Assembly: GCA_963802905.1 (NCBI GenBank)
Contig: CAWDKH010000010.1
Location: 174,562-238,561 of the forward strand
Origin: DASQFQ01 sp963802905
GTDB lineage: Bacteria; Actinomycetota; Thermoleophilia; Solirubrobacterales; Solirubrobacteraceae
Length of the DNA: 64,000 bases
Reading direction: 5' to 3'
The notes below the pieces were generated by a model. The model was given only the letters and a program-made list of their open reading frames with translations. It did not search any database and had not been told where the DNA came from. Shown here piece by piece: positions 1 to 9,039 of the stretch (positions are counted from its first letter, which is position 1; each line of letters starts with the position of its first letter). Made by a program: the position numbers and the translations under genes.

Positions 1-241
1 CGCCGCCGACGCAGTAATGGATCTGCGGCTGGAACGGCTTGCCCTGCTCGTCGTACCAGGTGTCCTCGGACACGTAGCGGTTCTCGACGAACACCGACCG
101 CGCATCCCAGTTCTCCGGCTCGCGCGGCAGCCAGTCGCCGCGCTCGAGCAGCAGGATGCGCTTCCCGGACGAGGCGAGCCGGCGGACGAGCGTGCCGCCG
201 CCCGCGCCGCTGCCGATGACGATCACGTCGTAGTTGGTCAT
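1..241 (-). CDS. GMC family oxidoreductase, N-terminal fragment
   Basis: Only the first 80 residues are inside the window; the gene continues past position 1. The start reads MTNYDVIVIGSGAGGGTLV, a dinucleotide-binding fold with GSGAGG at residues 10-15 and the acidic residue after the second strand at E33 (LLLERG). This is the FAD-binding start of glucose-methanol-choline oxidoreductases, flavoenzymes that oxidise alcohols or sugars. The start codon overlaps the stop of the upstream GH15 gene by one base (TGATG), so translation is probably coupled. The substrate cannot be told from this piece. Confidence 0.8.
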   Translation of the reverse strand, partial: MTNYDVIVIGSGAGGGTLVRRLASSGKRILLLERGDWLPREPENWDARSVFVENRYVSEDTWYDEQGKPFQPQIHYCVGG

Positions 242-2136
242 CACGTCAACTCCTCCAGGCGCTCCGCGAGGATGATCCGCGCGGCTGCCTCGATCAGGGC
301 CAGGTGCGAGAACGCCTGCGGGAAGTTCCCCAGGTGGCGGCTGGTGTCGGCGTCGAACTCCTCGGCGTAGAGGCCGAGCGGCGACGCCTCGCGCAGCAGG
401 CGCTCCATCAGGTCGCGAGCGCGCTGCAGCTCGCCGATGACCGCGAGCGCGGAGACGAGCCAGAACGAGCAGATCAGGAACGTGCCCTCCTTGCCCGAGA
501 GGCCGTCGTCGGTCTCGCCGGTCTTGTAGCGGAGCACGAAGCCGTGCTCGGTCAGCTCGTCGGCGATCGCCAGCACGCTCGCCCGCAGCCGCTTGTCGTC
601 GCCGGGCAGGAAGCCGAAGATGGCCGCCAGCAGCGTCGAGGCGTCGAGCGCCTCGGTCTCGTAGTGCTGGCGCAACACGCCTCGGGCGTCGACGCCGTGC
701 TCGAGGATGTCGGCCTTGATCTCCTCCGCCGTGGCGGCCCAGGTGGCGGCGAGGTCGTTGTCCCCGCGGATGCCGGCCAGCTTCGCCGCGCGGTCCATCG
801 CCACCCAGCACATGAGCTTCGACGACACGTAGTGCTGCGGCGCGCCGCGGGCCTCCCAGATCCCCTGGTCGGGCTCTCGCCAGACCCGCAGCGCGCCCTC
901 CGCCTGCGCCTGCACGATCGGCCAAAGCCGCCGCGGGAGGCGCTCGCTGCGGCGGGTATGCAGGAGGATCGAGTCCAGCGCGGCGCCGAAGACGTCGTTC
1001 TGGCGTTGGTCGAAGGCGCCGTTGCCGACCCGCACGGGGCGAGCGCCGACGTAGCCGGAGAGGTCGTCGCGGGTGGTCTCGGTGAGGTCGCGGCGACCGT
1101 CGATCCCGTACATGATCTGCAGCGAGCCGTCGGCGTTCGCCTCGAGGTCGGCGACGAACTGCATGTACTCGTCGGCCTCCCAGTCGAGGTTGAGCCAGTG
1201 CAGCGCCTGCAGCGTGAACGTCGAGTCGCGGATCCACGTAAAGCGGTAGTCCCAGTTGCGCTCGCCGCCCGGCGTCTCCGGCAGCGAGGTGGTGAGCGCC
1301 GCGACGGTCGCCCCGGTCGGCATGTAGGTGAGGCCCTTGATCGCCAGGGCGGAGCGCTGGATCGGCCCGCGCCACTCGTGGTCGGGGATGCGGGCCCGGT
1401 CGACCCAGTGGCGCCAGAAGCTCGTCGTGGCCCTCAGCCGCGCCTTCGCGTCCTCGAGGTCCTCGGGGCAGGCGAGCTCCTCCGCCCACGACAGCGCGCA
1501 ATAGAGCTCCTCGCCCTCGCGCAGCATGTGCCGCGCGCGCACCCGGTTGCCCTCGATCCCGAGGGCCATGTCGGTCTGCAGTCGGATCGTCTGCCCGGCG
1601 CCGCTCGCGTCGGCGACGTGACGATCGTCGCCCGCCAGCGACCACTCCGCTGGCTCGCGCCCGTAGTCGAACACCGGCTCGCACACGAGCTCGACCTCGA
1701 CGCTGCCGCTGACGCACTCGACCGTGCGGACGAGCATGTGGTCCGCGTCGTCGTCGGCCGGCGGCCGCGTGTGCGGCGTGATCGTGTCCTCGTGGTGCCG
1801 AGGGCCCATCGTCAGCGCGTCACGGACCACCACCCAGCCGCCAATCGAGCGCCAGGTCGTGACGAGCACGTTGGTGCCGGGGTCGTACTCGCGCGACACC
1901 GGATGGCTGAGGCCGAACGGCCCGAGCCGGAAGTTGCCGGCCCCGCGGTCCAGCAGCGACCCGAACACGCTCGGCGCGTCGAAGCGCGGCACGCACAGCC
2001 AGTCGATCGCGCCGTCGGGCGCGATCAGCGCGCCGGTGTGGCAGTCGGAGAGGAACGCGTAGTCGGCGATCGGCGTGAACGGCGACGGCATCGCCGCGCT
2101 CTGCGGCTCGGTGGCCTGTGCGTTCGTGACCGTCAT
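241..2136 (-). CDS. Glycoside hydrolase family 15 (trehalase/glucoamylase-like)
   Basis: The protein has 631 residues, the usual size of bacterial GH15 enzymes. It opens with the family's N-terminal beta-sandwich signature (PDGAIDWLCVPRFDAP). The (alpha/alpha)6 catalytic domain shows RNWDYRFTWIRD near residue 290, the general-acid region GIWEARG near 425 and the general-base region GLYAEEFD near 587. It is cytoplasmic, with no signal peptide. GH15 proteins of this actinobacterial type act on trehalose or short alpha-glucans; which one is not decided by sequence. The ATG at 2136 overlaps the zwf stop by 4 bases, so the two are translationally coupled and feed glucose and glucose-6-phosphate metabolism together. 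Confidence 0.88.
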   Translation of the reverse strand: MTVTNAQATEPQSAAMPSPFTPIADYAFLSDCHTGALIAPDGAIDWLCVPRFDAPSVFGSLLDRGAGNFRLGPFGLSHPVSREYDPGTNVLVTTWRSIGGWVVVRDALTMGPRHHEDTITPHTRPPADDDADHMLVRTVECVSGSVEVELVCEPVFDYGREPAEWSLAGDDRHVADASGAGQTIRLQTDMALGIEGNRVRARHMLREGEELYCALSWAEELACPEDLEDAKARLRATTSFWRHWVDRARIPDHEWRGPIQRSALAIKGLTYMPTGATVAALTTSLPETPGGERNWDYRFTWIRDSTFTLQALHWLNLDWEADEYMQFVADLEANADGSLQIMYGIDGRRDLTETTRDDLSGYVGARPVRVGNGAFDQRQNDVFGAALDSILLHTRRSERLPRRLWPIVQAQAEGALRVWREPDQGIWEARGAPQHYVSSKLMCWVAMDRAAKLAGIRGDNDLAATWAATAEEIKADILEHGVDARGVLRQHYETEALDASTLLAAIFGFLPGDDKRLRASVLAIADELTEHGFVLRYKTGETDDGLSGKEGTFLICSFWLVSALAVIGELQRARDLMERLLREASPLGLYAEEFDADTSRHLGNFPQAFSHLALIEAAARIILAERLEELT

Positions 2137-3572
2137 GCCGGCACCCACGGGGCATGCCACGGGCCGTGCTCGCCGAGCAACTCGTCGCCCGCGGCGGGCC
2201 CCCAGGTCCCGGGGGCGTAGGGATGGACCGGCGGGGGAGCCTCGAGCAGGGGCTGCATCACCCGCCATGCCTCCTCGACGCCGTCCTGGCGGGTGAAGCG
2301 CGCGCTGTCGCCGTTCATCGCCGCGTGCAGCAGCACCTCGTATGGCGCGGCGCCCTCGCCGCCCTCGGCCGCGAACTCCATGTCGAGGTTGATCTGCTCC
2401 GGCTCGGCGGCGTTCGCGCGCTGGGCCTCGATGAGCATCCGCACGCCGGTCGACGGATCGAGCTTGATCACGAGATGGTTGGGCTCCGGCGTCCGTCCAA
2501 AGCGCTCGGCGAAGCCGAGCCGCGGGGGGCGCTGGAACACGAGCCGGACCTCGGTCTGGGTGGTCGGCAGCAGCTTGCCGGTGCGGATGAAGAACGGCAC
2601 GCCCGACCAGCGCCAGTTTTCGATCTCGAGCTTCAGCGCCGCGTAGGTCTCCGTGGTCGAGTCCTCCGCGACGCCGTCGATGGTGCGGTAGCCGTCGTGC
2701 TGGCCGCGGATGTAGTGGGCGGGGTCCGCCGGCGGCATGGCCCGGAAGGTCGAAGCCATGCCGTCCTTCAAGGTCGACAGGTCGCGGCTCGGTGCCTCCA
2801 TGGCGGTGGCGCCCACCACCTGCATCAGGTGGTTGACCACGACGTCGCGCAGCGCGCCGACCGGGTCGTAGAAGTGACCGCGATCCGCGACGCCGAAGTC
2901 CTCGGCCATGGTGATCTGCACCGAGGAGAGGTAGTTGCGGTTCCACACCGGCTCGAGCATCGCGTTCGCGAAGCGCAGGTAGAGGATCTCGGCGAGGCCC
3001 ATCTTCCCGAGGAAGTGGTCGATGCGGTAGAGCTGGGACTCGTCGAGGTAAGTGTGCATCTCGGCCGCGAGCTCGCGCGCGGACTCGAGGTCGTGGCCGA
3101 ACGGCTTCTCGACCACCACGCGCGCGTTCTCGAGCAGGCCGGCGCCCGAAAGTCCCTTCACCACGGTGCCGAACAGGAAGGGCGGGATCTCGAGGTAGAA
3201 GACGGGGTTCTTCGCGTCCTTGAGCACGCCGGCCAGGCGCTCGAAGGTGGCGGCGTCGCCGAAGTCGCCGGAGAGGTAGGACAGCCGCGCGGCGAAGCGG
3301 TCGAAGACCTCCGGTTCGAGGGTCTCGCCGCCGTCGACGATCGCCTCGCGGGCGCGCTGGCGGAGGTCGTCGTCGCTCCAATCCTGTGCCGCGACGCCGA
3401 CGATCGGGCAGGTCAGCAGCCCACGTCGCTCGAGCCGGTAGAGCGAGCGCAGCGTCATCACCTTCGCGAGGTCGCCGGTGATGCCGAACGCGACGAACAC
3501 GTCGGCCGCGCCGCCCGAGTCGCCCGGCCGGGCCCCGGCCGACCCCGGGTGTGGTGTGATTGCCGTACTCAT
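2133..3572 (-). CDS. zwf: Glucose-6-phosphate dehydrogenase
   Basis: The protein has 479 residues. It oxidises glucose-6-phosphate to 6-phosphogluconolactone with NAD(P)+, the entry step of the oxidative pentose phosphate pathway. Visible features are the nucleotide-binding GITGDLAK at residues 30-37 (the usual GASGDLA loop) and the active-site RIDHFLGK near residues 182-189, followed by KMGLAEILYLRFAN. It is first in an operon with the GH15 hydrolase and the GMC oxidoreductase, each overlapping the next. A copy of the 17-bp dyad described under findings lies about 74 bases upstream of the start. Confidence 0.95.
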   Translation of the reverse strand: MSTAITPHPGSAGARPGDSGGAADVFVAFGITGDLAKVMTLRSLYRLERRGLLTCPIVGVAAQDWSDDDLRQRAREAIVDGGETLEPEVFDRFAARLSYLSGDFGDAATFERLAGVLKDAKNPVFYLEIPPFLFGTVVKGLSGAGLLENARVVVEKPFGHDLESARELAAEMHTYLDESQLYRIDHFLGKMGLAEILYLRFANAMLEPVWNRNYLSSVQITMAEDFGVADRGHFYDPVGALRDVVVNHLMQVVGATAMEAPSRDLSTLKDGMASTFRAMPPADPAHYIRGQHDGYRTIDGVAEDSTTETYAALKLEIENWRWSGVPFFIRTGKLLPTTQTEVRLVFQRPPRLGFAERFGRTPEPNHLVIKLDPSTGVRMLIEAQRANAAEPEQINLDMEFAAEGGEGAAPYEVLLHAAMNGDSARFTRQDGVEEAWRVMQPLLEAPPPVHPYAPGTWGPAAGDELLGEHGPWHAPWVPA

Positions 3573-3645
3573 CGCGTTCGTCCTTCCGGCTCGGTGGATC
3601 CGGTACTCCTAACGTGGATGGTCCGGCGCGGGAACCCGGAGGTCA

Positions 3646-3662
3646 TCATCTGATCGGGGTGA
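3646..3662. promoter_or_regulatory. 17-bp dyad (TCAYC-N7-GRTGA), zwf/lipoprotein intergenic copy
   Basis: TCATCTGATCGGGGTGA is an imperfect inverted repeat matching four copies between 12.9 and 16.9 kb. It lies between the divergent zwf and lipoprotein genes. Unlike the other copies, it has no obvious -10 element at the standard 20-23 base distance, so its role here is less sure. Confidence 0.4.
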
Positions 3663-3770
3663 AGCCCGAACCTTGCGTGCGGGCATCCCCGCCGGCCTGG
3701 GTGCCGGCGCACGGGTGATGCACCGGCACGGGCCATTGCCGGGGCCGTCGCGCAGTGGGACGGTCGTGGC

Positions 3771-4199
3771 ATGACCCGCCTCCTCACGGCTGCCGCGCTT
3801 GCTGTTGCGCTTGCGCTGACCGTGATGGCGTGCGGCGGCGAGTCCGCGGAGGACCGGGCGCAGAGCAAGGTCTGCTCGGCGCGCGCGGACATCAAGAAGC
3901 AGGTCGACGAGCTCAAGTCGACCACGATCTCGAGCGGGGCGCTCGACGGCGTGCAGTCGAACTTGAGCGCGATCAAGAAGGACCTCCAGCAGATCGCGGA
4001 CGCCCAGGGCAAGCTCTCGGACGACCGCAAGCAGGAGGTGCAGAAGGCCAATCAGGCCTTCAAGTCGCAGGTCTCCGAGGTGGGGCAGGCGCTGGTCAGC
4101 GGGCTCGCGTCCGGTGGCGGGAAAGAGCAGATCGAGACCGCGCTGCAATCCCTCGCGTCCAGCTACCAGTCCGCCCTCGCCCCGATCAAGTGCGACTAG
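3771..4199 (+). CDS. Small lipoprotein, function unknown
   Basis: The protein has 142 residues with a signal peptide of about 20 residues ending in a lipobox (VMAC, lipidated Cys21), so it should be anchored on the outer face of the cytoplasmic membrane. The rest is alpha-helical and Lys/Gln/Ser-rich with heptad-like spacing, suggesting a coiled coil between about residues 35 and 110. Two further cysteines (in KVCSAR and at IKCD near the C-terminus) could form a disulfide. I do not recognise a named family. The sedolisin gene starts inside its last codons. Confidence 0.75.
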   Translation: MTRLLTAAALAVALALTVMACGGESAEDRAQSKVCSARADIKKQVDELKSTTISSGALDGVQSNLSAIKKDLQQIADAQGKLSDDRKQEVQKANQAFKSQVSEVGQALVSGLASGGGKEQIETALQSLASSYQSALAPIKCD

Positions 4200-5997
4200 C
4201 GCTCACCCTCCTCGCCGGAGTGCTGTGGCTCGCGGCGCCGGCGGCGGCCTCGACGAAGGTCGACTACGGGCCGATCTCCCACAAGGGGCTCAAGAAGCTC
4301 GGCAAGGCATCGACGAGCACGAAGCTGCCGCTGCAGATCGGCTTCGTCGCGAACCAATCCGGCTTGCAGAACGCGGTGAAGTCGGCCAGCAACCCCGCCT
4401 CGAGCTCGTACGGCAAGTACCCGTCGCTGTCGACGCTCCAGAGCAAGTACGGCGCGTCCTCGTCGAAGCGCAAGGACGTGGTCAACGCGTTCAAGAAGCA
4501 GAACGTCAAGGCGACGGTCGACGTGACCCACCTGCGCGTGAGCGCGACGCCGACGATCGGCAAGGCGCAGAAGCTGTTCGGCACGAAGTGGGCGGTCTAC
4601 AAGGCGAAGTCGGGAGCGCACGTCGCGCTCCCGGTCAACACGCCGAAGCTGCCTAAGGGGATCAAGGGCAACGTCGACACGGTCGCCGGCACGCGGGTGC
4701 AGCTCACGAGCGGGTCGTCGAGCGCGACGACCAGCGTCGTCGTCGACGGCGGCACGCCGACGCGCACCGGCACGCCGGCGCTCGGGTGCACGCCGACGAC
4801 CTTCCCCTCGGCCGCGCTGTCGGGAGCGGCCTGTTCCCGAACCAGATCCTGACCGCGTACGGCATCGCGCCGCTGCAGGCCGCGGGCCTCCAAGGCCAGG
4901 GCGCGCGGCTCGCGATCGTCGGCGAGGCACCGACCCCGGCGTCCGACGTCAACACGTTCCGCTCCTGCTTCGGGACCACGGGCACGTCGCTGAAGATCCA
5001 CAACGCCGGGAGCATCAAGCCGATCGTCGAGAGCTCGCTCGACGCGATGGTGTCCTCGATGGTGGCGCCGAAGCTCGCGAACTTCGACCTGTGGGTGCAC
5101 CCGCTCAGCGAGAGCGACGACGACGGCGACGCCCTCGGCTTCCTCCAGCTGCTGGCCCAGCCGCTCCAGGCGACGACGAACGGCGCCAAGCTGCCGAACG
5201 TCATCTCCGTCTCCTACGGCACGTGCGAGTCGATCGTCGCGCCCTACACCGCCTCGGTGACGATGGTCGAGCGGCAGCTGACCGCGACGGCCGCGCTGGG
5301 CATCACCACCGTGGTCGCGGCGGGCGACAGCGGGTCATCGGCGTGCGCGCGCGGGGTCTCGCCCTCGAAGCTGACCTCGTCGGACAAGAAGCCGCAGGTG
5401 TCATGGCCGGCGTCCTCGCCGTGGGTGCTCGCCGCCGGCGGTACGAACCTGACCCTGAACGACCAGAACGGGATCGCCTCGAGCGGGCCGTGGAACGACA
5501 CGACCTATCCGGCACCGTTCACGAAGACGGCCGGCGGCGGCGGCGGGCAGAGCACGTTCGAGAAGCGGCCGTGGTGGCAGCCGGCGCAGTCGTTCGCGAG
5601 CTCGAAGTACCGGATGGTGCCCGACATCGCCGCGTTCGCCGACGAGAGCCCGGGCTACCCGATCGTGTGCTCCAGCGGCGTCAAGAGCTGCACGGGCTCG
5701 GGCCAGACGATCGCCTTCGTCGGCGGCACGAGCGCCGCGGCGCCGCTCGTCGCGGGCATGATCGCGCTCTGGAACCAGCAGGCGAAGAACCAGGGACTTC
5801 CGAAGCCCGGCTTCGTCCCGCCGCTCCTCTACGCGATGGCGAAGAAGAACCCGCAGGCGTTCCTCGACGTCACCGTCGGCACGAACGCGCTGTTCGGCGG
5901 CTCCTGCTGCCCGGCGCGCCCCGGCTTCGACCTCGCCACCGGGTGGGGGTCGCCGATGGCGAACACCGTCGCCGGCCTGCTCGCCTCCCGCGGCTAG
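4190..5997 (+). CDS. Sedolisin (S53) serine-carboxyl peptidase, secreted, one frameshift
   Basis: The GTG at 4190 overlaps the lipoprotein stop and starts a signal peptide (VRLALTLLAGVLWLAAPAAA). A pro-kumamolisin propeptide follows, then the S53 domain. Catalytic features are E and D in the ESSLDAM...NFD helix, the oxyanion Asp in VVAAGDSGSS and the nucleophile in GGTSAAAP; a calcium-site DLATGWGSP closes the domain. The propeptide and the catalytic domain are in different frames. The shift lies near 4830, where one base is missing in a G/C run, so it is probably a sequencing error. The enzyme should be an acid-active extracellular protease. It overlaps the convergent GAP gene by 4 bases. 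Confidence 0.85.
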
Positions 5998-6668
5998 AAG
6001 AGCCGGACCAGGCCCTTGACCGTGAGGTAGGCGCCGAGCACGGTCAACGTCGCGACCACGAGGACCTGCTCGTGCTGGCGGCCCCAGCGCGTGGCCCGCT
6101 CGAGGTACGCGGGCGCGCGCCCCGGCCGCAGGATCGCGAGCGCGAGCGCGGCAATCGGGAACGCGAACCACAGCGCGTTGTAGATCGCCACCTCCACCGC
6201 GGCGCTCGCCGGGCTCGGATCCCCGGCGGCGATCGAGTTCAGCGCGACGAGATAGATCAGACCCGGGATGTGGGTGGCGACGCCGGCCACCGCGGCCGCC
6301 AGGACCGACGGGTTGCGGAGCCGCTGAGCGAGCCGCGCGCCCGCTCCGTTGGTCGACCGGACGCGCCGCTCGCGCCGGGACATGGTGACCCGCCCCTGGT
6401 GGTAGCCGATCGCGAACGCCAGGGCCGCCACACCGGCGACGAGGTCGAAGAGCGCGGTGAACGTCGACCCGCCCAGGTTGACGCGGGCGCCGTGGAGGGC
6501 GAGCACGAGCACCAGCCCCACCACCATGCTCCACAGGAAGCCCGCGAGCAGGAAGAACAGCAGCGCGCGCCGCGGGTCGGGCGTCTTGAGCAGCGCGATC
6601 ACCGCTGCCTGGCTCGTCGCGGGGCGCAGGCCGCTCACCACGCCCAGCGCGAACGTCTCGATGCTCAT
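5994..6668 (-). CDS. GAP (Sap, sulfolipid-1-addressing) family membrane protein
   Basis: The protein has 224 residues and about six membrane helices. The N-terminus SIETFALGVVSGLRPATSQAA and the repeat-like first and second halves fit the GAP/Sap family, a LysE-related transporter family named for the mycobacterial protein that exports a sulfolipid precursor. The cargo here is unknown. The gene is divergent from the sensor kinase at 6774. Confidence 0.7.
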   Translation of the reverse strand: MSIETFALGVVSGLRPATSQAAVIALLKTPDPRRALLFFLLAGFLWSMVVGLVLVLALHGARVNLGGSTFTALFDLVAGVAALAFAIGYHQGRVTMSRRERRVRSTNGAGARLAQRLRNPSVLAAAVAGVATHIPGLIYLVALNSIAAGDPSPASAAVEVAIYNALWFAFPIAALALAILRPGRAPAYLERATRWGRQHEQVLVVATLTVLGAYLTVKGLVRLF

Positions 6669-6773
6669 GCCGGACCACCTTGCCCCGCGCCACTCGCCCG
6701 CGCATCACCCGATCCGGCCGAAAATCGCTCAATTACGCTCGCGCGCGCCCGGCTGCGGCGTTAGCGTGGCCGG

Positions 6774-8531
6774 ATGCGTCAGCTGGCCGGCCTGCCGAGC
6801 AAGTGGGTCGCCACCGTGGCTGTCGCGGCGGCGGCGGTCGCCGTCTGGGTGACGCTGAGCGCCGATTTCCTCGCCTATCCGGGCTGGCTGGCCGCCCAGA
6901 AGGCCGACATGATCCTCGGCCCGGTGCTCGTCGGCCTCTACTGGCTCCGCCGGCGGCCCGCCTCGAAGTTCGGGCCATTGCTGCTCTTCGCGGGGCTCGT
7001 CGGCGGGATTCCGTACATCCTGCAGTCATTGAGCGGACCGGTGCCCTTCGCCGCCGGGGTCTTCTGGGAAGGCGTCATCTACACGGCCACGCTTGCCCTC
7101 ATCCTCGGCTTCCCGAGCGGCCGCTTCGGTCGGCCCGAGCGCGTGCTCCTCGCCGCCGGGGCGGTCGGCGTCATCGGCGCCTACCTCGGGCTGGTGCTCT
7201 TTGGGCCACAGATCTCAGGGCAGTCCGCGATCTCGGTCTGCGCGCCGGCCTGCCCGGCCAACGGGCTGATGATCGCGTCCGAGCCGGAGTTCGTCGTCGA
7301 GGTGGTGCGGTTCGGCAGGATCGTGGTGATCCTGGTGGCGCTCGCGACGATCGCGCTGATCGTGCAGCGGCTGGTCAGGGGCACGCCGCCGCGCCGGCGC
7401 GTGCTGGCGATCGGCGCGCCGGTGGCGCTTGCCTTCCTCGTCTCGCAGGCCGCGTTCCAGACGGCGAGCCTGTTCGAGCTGCAGGCGGACGACTTCTACC
7501 CCATCGTCCAGTGGACGATCGTCGCGGCGCGATCGTCGGTCTGGTACGGGTTCCTGTTCGCGCTGATCGCGGCCGAGCTGTACGCCGGCCAGGTGCTGCG
7601 CCAGGTGGTGGTCGCATCGCTGAAGCGGCCCGAGCCGGCCGAGCTCGAGGCGATGCTCAGAGAGCCCCTCGGCGACCCGCGGCTCCGGCTCGCCTTTCAC
7701 GCCGAGGACGCCGTCGCCGAACCGGGAAGCGGGTGCATCGTCACGGAGATCGAGCGCGACGGCCGGCCGGCCGCGGCGATCGTCCACGATGCCCATCTCG
7801 CCGAAGAGCCCGAGCTGCTGCAGGCCGCCGGCGCGATCGCGCTGCTCGCGCAAGAGAACGCCGAGCTCGAAGCGGGCTGGAGGTACTCGCTGAGCGAGCT
7901 GCGCGAGTCGCGCAACCGCATCGTCGCCGCCAGCGAGATCGAGCGGCGCCGGCTCGAGCGCGATCTCCACGACGGGGCACAGCAGCGCCTCGTCGCGCTG
8001 CGCATCCGGCTCGCACTCGCCCGCGAACAGATCGAGGCGGGTATGGCGGGCAGCGCCAAGCTCGGCGAGCTCGAAGCCGATCTCGACGAGGCGATCCAGG
8101 AGCTGCGTGATCTGGCGCACGGGATCTTCCCGAGCTTGCTTGCCGATCGAGGGTTGCTGGCCGCGCTGCGCGCGGTGGCGCTGCGGGGGCCGCGACGGGT
8201 GGAGTTGACCGGGCGCCGCGTCGGCCGCTATCCGCCGGAGATCGAGTCGGCGGTCTACTACTGCTGTCTCGAGGCGCTTCAGAACGCGACGAAGCACGCC
8301 GGGCCGGACGCCCACGTCGCGGCGTCGCTCCTCGCGGAGAACGGGAATCTCCGCCTGGAGGTGAGTGATGACGGTCCGGGCTTCGACCTGGCGGCCGTGA
8401 GCGCCGGCGTCGGCCTGCGCAACATGGAGGATCGCCTGGGCGCCGTCCACGGGCATCTGACGATCATCACCTCGCCCGGGAACGGGACGAAGATCTCGGG
8501 CGTCGTGCCGATCAGCGCCCCCGGTCCTTGA
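6774..8531 (+). CDS. Sensor histidine kinase, NarL/HisKA_3 type
   Basis: The protein has 585 residues. Roughly the first 260 contain several membrane helices, a linker follows, then the dimerisation box ERRRLERDLHDGAQQRL with phospho-acceptor His399. The HATPase domain shows NATKHA, the G1 box DDGPGFDL near residue 533 and GLRNMEDRLGAVHG. This architecture pairs with LuxR-type response regulators such as the one at 12,279, although it is not adjacent. A TAGCGT hexamer lies 8 bases before the ATG with no ribosome-binding site, suggesting a leaderless transcript. Confidence 0.9.
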   Translation: MRQLAGLPSKWVATVAVAAAAVAVWVTLSADFLAYPGWLAAQKADMILGPVLVGLYWLRRRPASKFGPLLLFAGLVGGIPYILQSLSGPVPFAAGVFWEGVIYTATLALILGFPSGRFGRPERVLLAAGAVGVIGAYLGLVLFGPQISGQSAISVCAPACPANGLMIASEPEFVVEVVRFGRIVVILVALATIALIVQRLVRGTPPRRRVLAIGAPVALAFLVSQAAFQTASLFELQADDFYPIVQWTIVAARSSVWYGFLFALIAAELYAGQVLRQVVVASLKRPEPAELEAMLREPLGDPRLRLAFHAEDAVAEPGSGCIVTEIERDGRPAAAIVHDAHLAEEPELLQAAGAIALLAQENAELEAGWRYSLSELRESRNRIVAASEIERRRLERDLHDGAQQRLVALRIRLALAREQIEAGMAGSAKLGELEADLDEAIQELRDLAHGIFPSLLADRGLLAALRAVALRGPRRVELTGRRVGRYPPEIESAVYYCCLEALQNATKHAGPDAHVAASLLAENGNLRLEVSDDGPGFDLAAVSAGVGLRNMEDRLGAVHGHLTIITSPGNGTKISGVVPISAPGP

Positions 8532-8547
8532 GGGTGGTGCCCTGCCG

Positions 8548-9039
8548 TCAGTCGCCGGTCGCGTTGGCCGCGGCGGCGAGCATGGGCGCGAGCTCCGAGA
8601 GCGTGGAGGCATCGACGAAACCACTGGAGTGCGGGGTGCCGCCCGAGTGCGCCACGGCGTCCGCGAGCGTCCGCGCCCACGTGTGCTCGACGAGGAGCGC
8701 TGCAATCGCCGTGCCCGGCGCGAGCGCGGCCCCGAGCTCACGCAACGCGTCGCCGCCGGCCGCAAGCGCTTTGTCGGTCGTCTTGCGGCGCTCGCGAGGA
8801 TCGAGCCGGAAGCCGATCAGCGGACCGACGAGACTGCCCGCGCCGCGGCTGCGCAGATCGACGGCGGCGAGCTCGCCGGTCTCGGCGTCGTGCGCGATGA
8901 ACAGCGCCTCGACGATCCGCAGCGTCCCGCCGGACTCCATGCGCTCGAGCGCGCCGACGAGCCGGCCCTCGAAGCTCGCGTCGGCGGAGAACCGGTAGAC
9001 GAGCAACTGCACGTGCTGGGAGCCCGTCGTGTCGGTCAT
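8548..9039 (-). CDS. DUF6325/DUF1269-like protein (paralogue 1)
   Basis: The protein has 163 residues, is soluble and acidic, and is clearly paralogous to the one at 11,775. Both start with a short beta strand (VQLLVYRF / VQILAVGF), share FEGR, LRIVEALFIAHD / IRVLDFVFLHRD and a second half LAPGTAIAALLVEHTWA / LDPGTSAGFIIFEHVWA. The fold resembles small stress-associated alpha/beta proteins of unknown role. The ATG overlaps the stop of the holin-phosphodiesterase gene by 4 bases, so the two are co-translated. Confidence 0.65.
   Translation of the reverse strand: MTDTTGSQHVQLLVYRFSADASFEGRLVGALERMESGGTLRIVEALFIAHDAETGELAAVDLRSRGAGSLVGPLIGFRLDPRERRKTTDKALAAGGDALRELGAALAPGTAIAALLVEHTWARTLADAVAHSGGTPHSSGFVDASTLSELAPMLAAAANATGD

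Noticed and set aside
304..3653. Long open frames on the plus strand opposite the GH15 and zwf genes
   Set aside because: They are antisense shadows in high-GC DNA with Arg/Gly/Ala-heavy translations and no family motifs; the minus strand holds complete catalytic motifs.
6705..6721. A further copy of the 17-bp dyad upstream of the histidine kinase
   Set aside because: Only the left half (TCACCCGATC) matches; the right arm is CCGA and the distance to the TAGCGT hexamer is about 38 bases, unlike the others.
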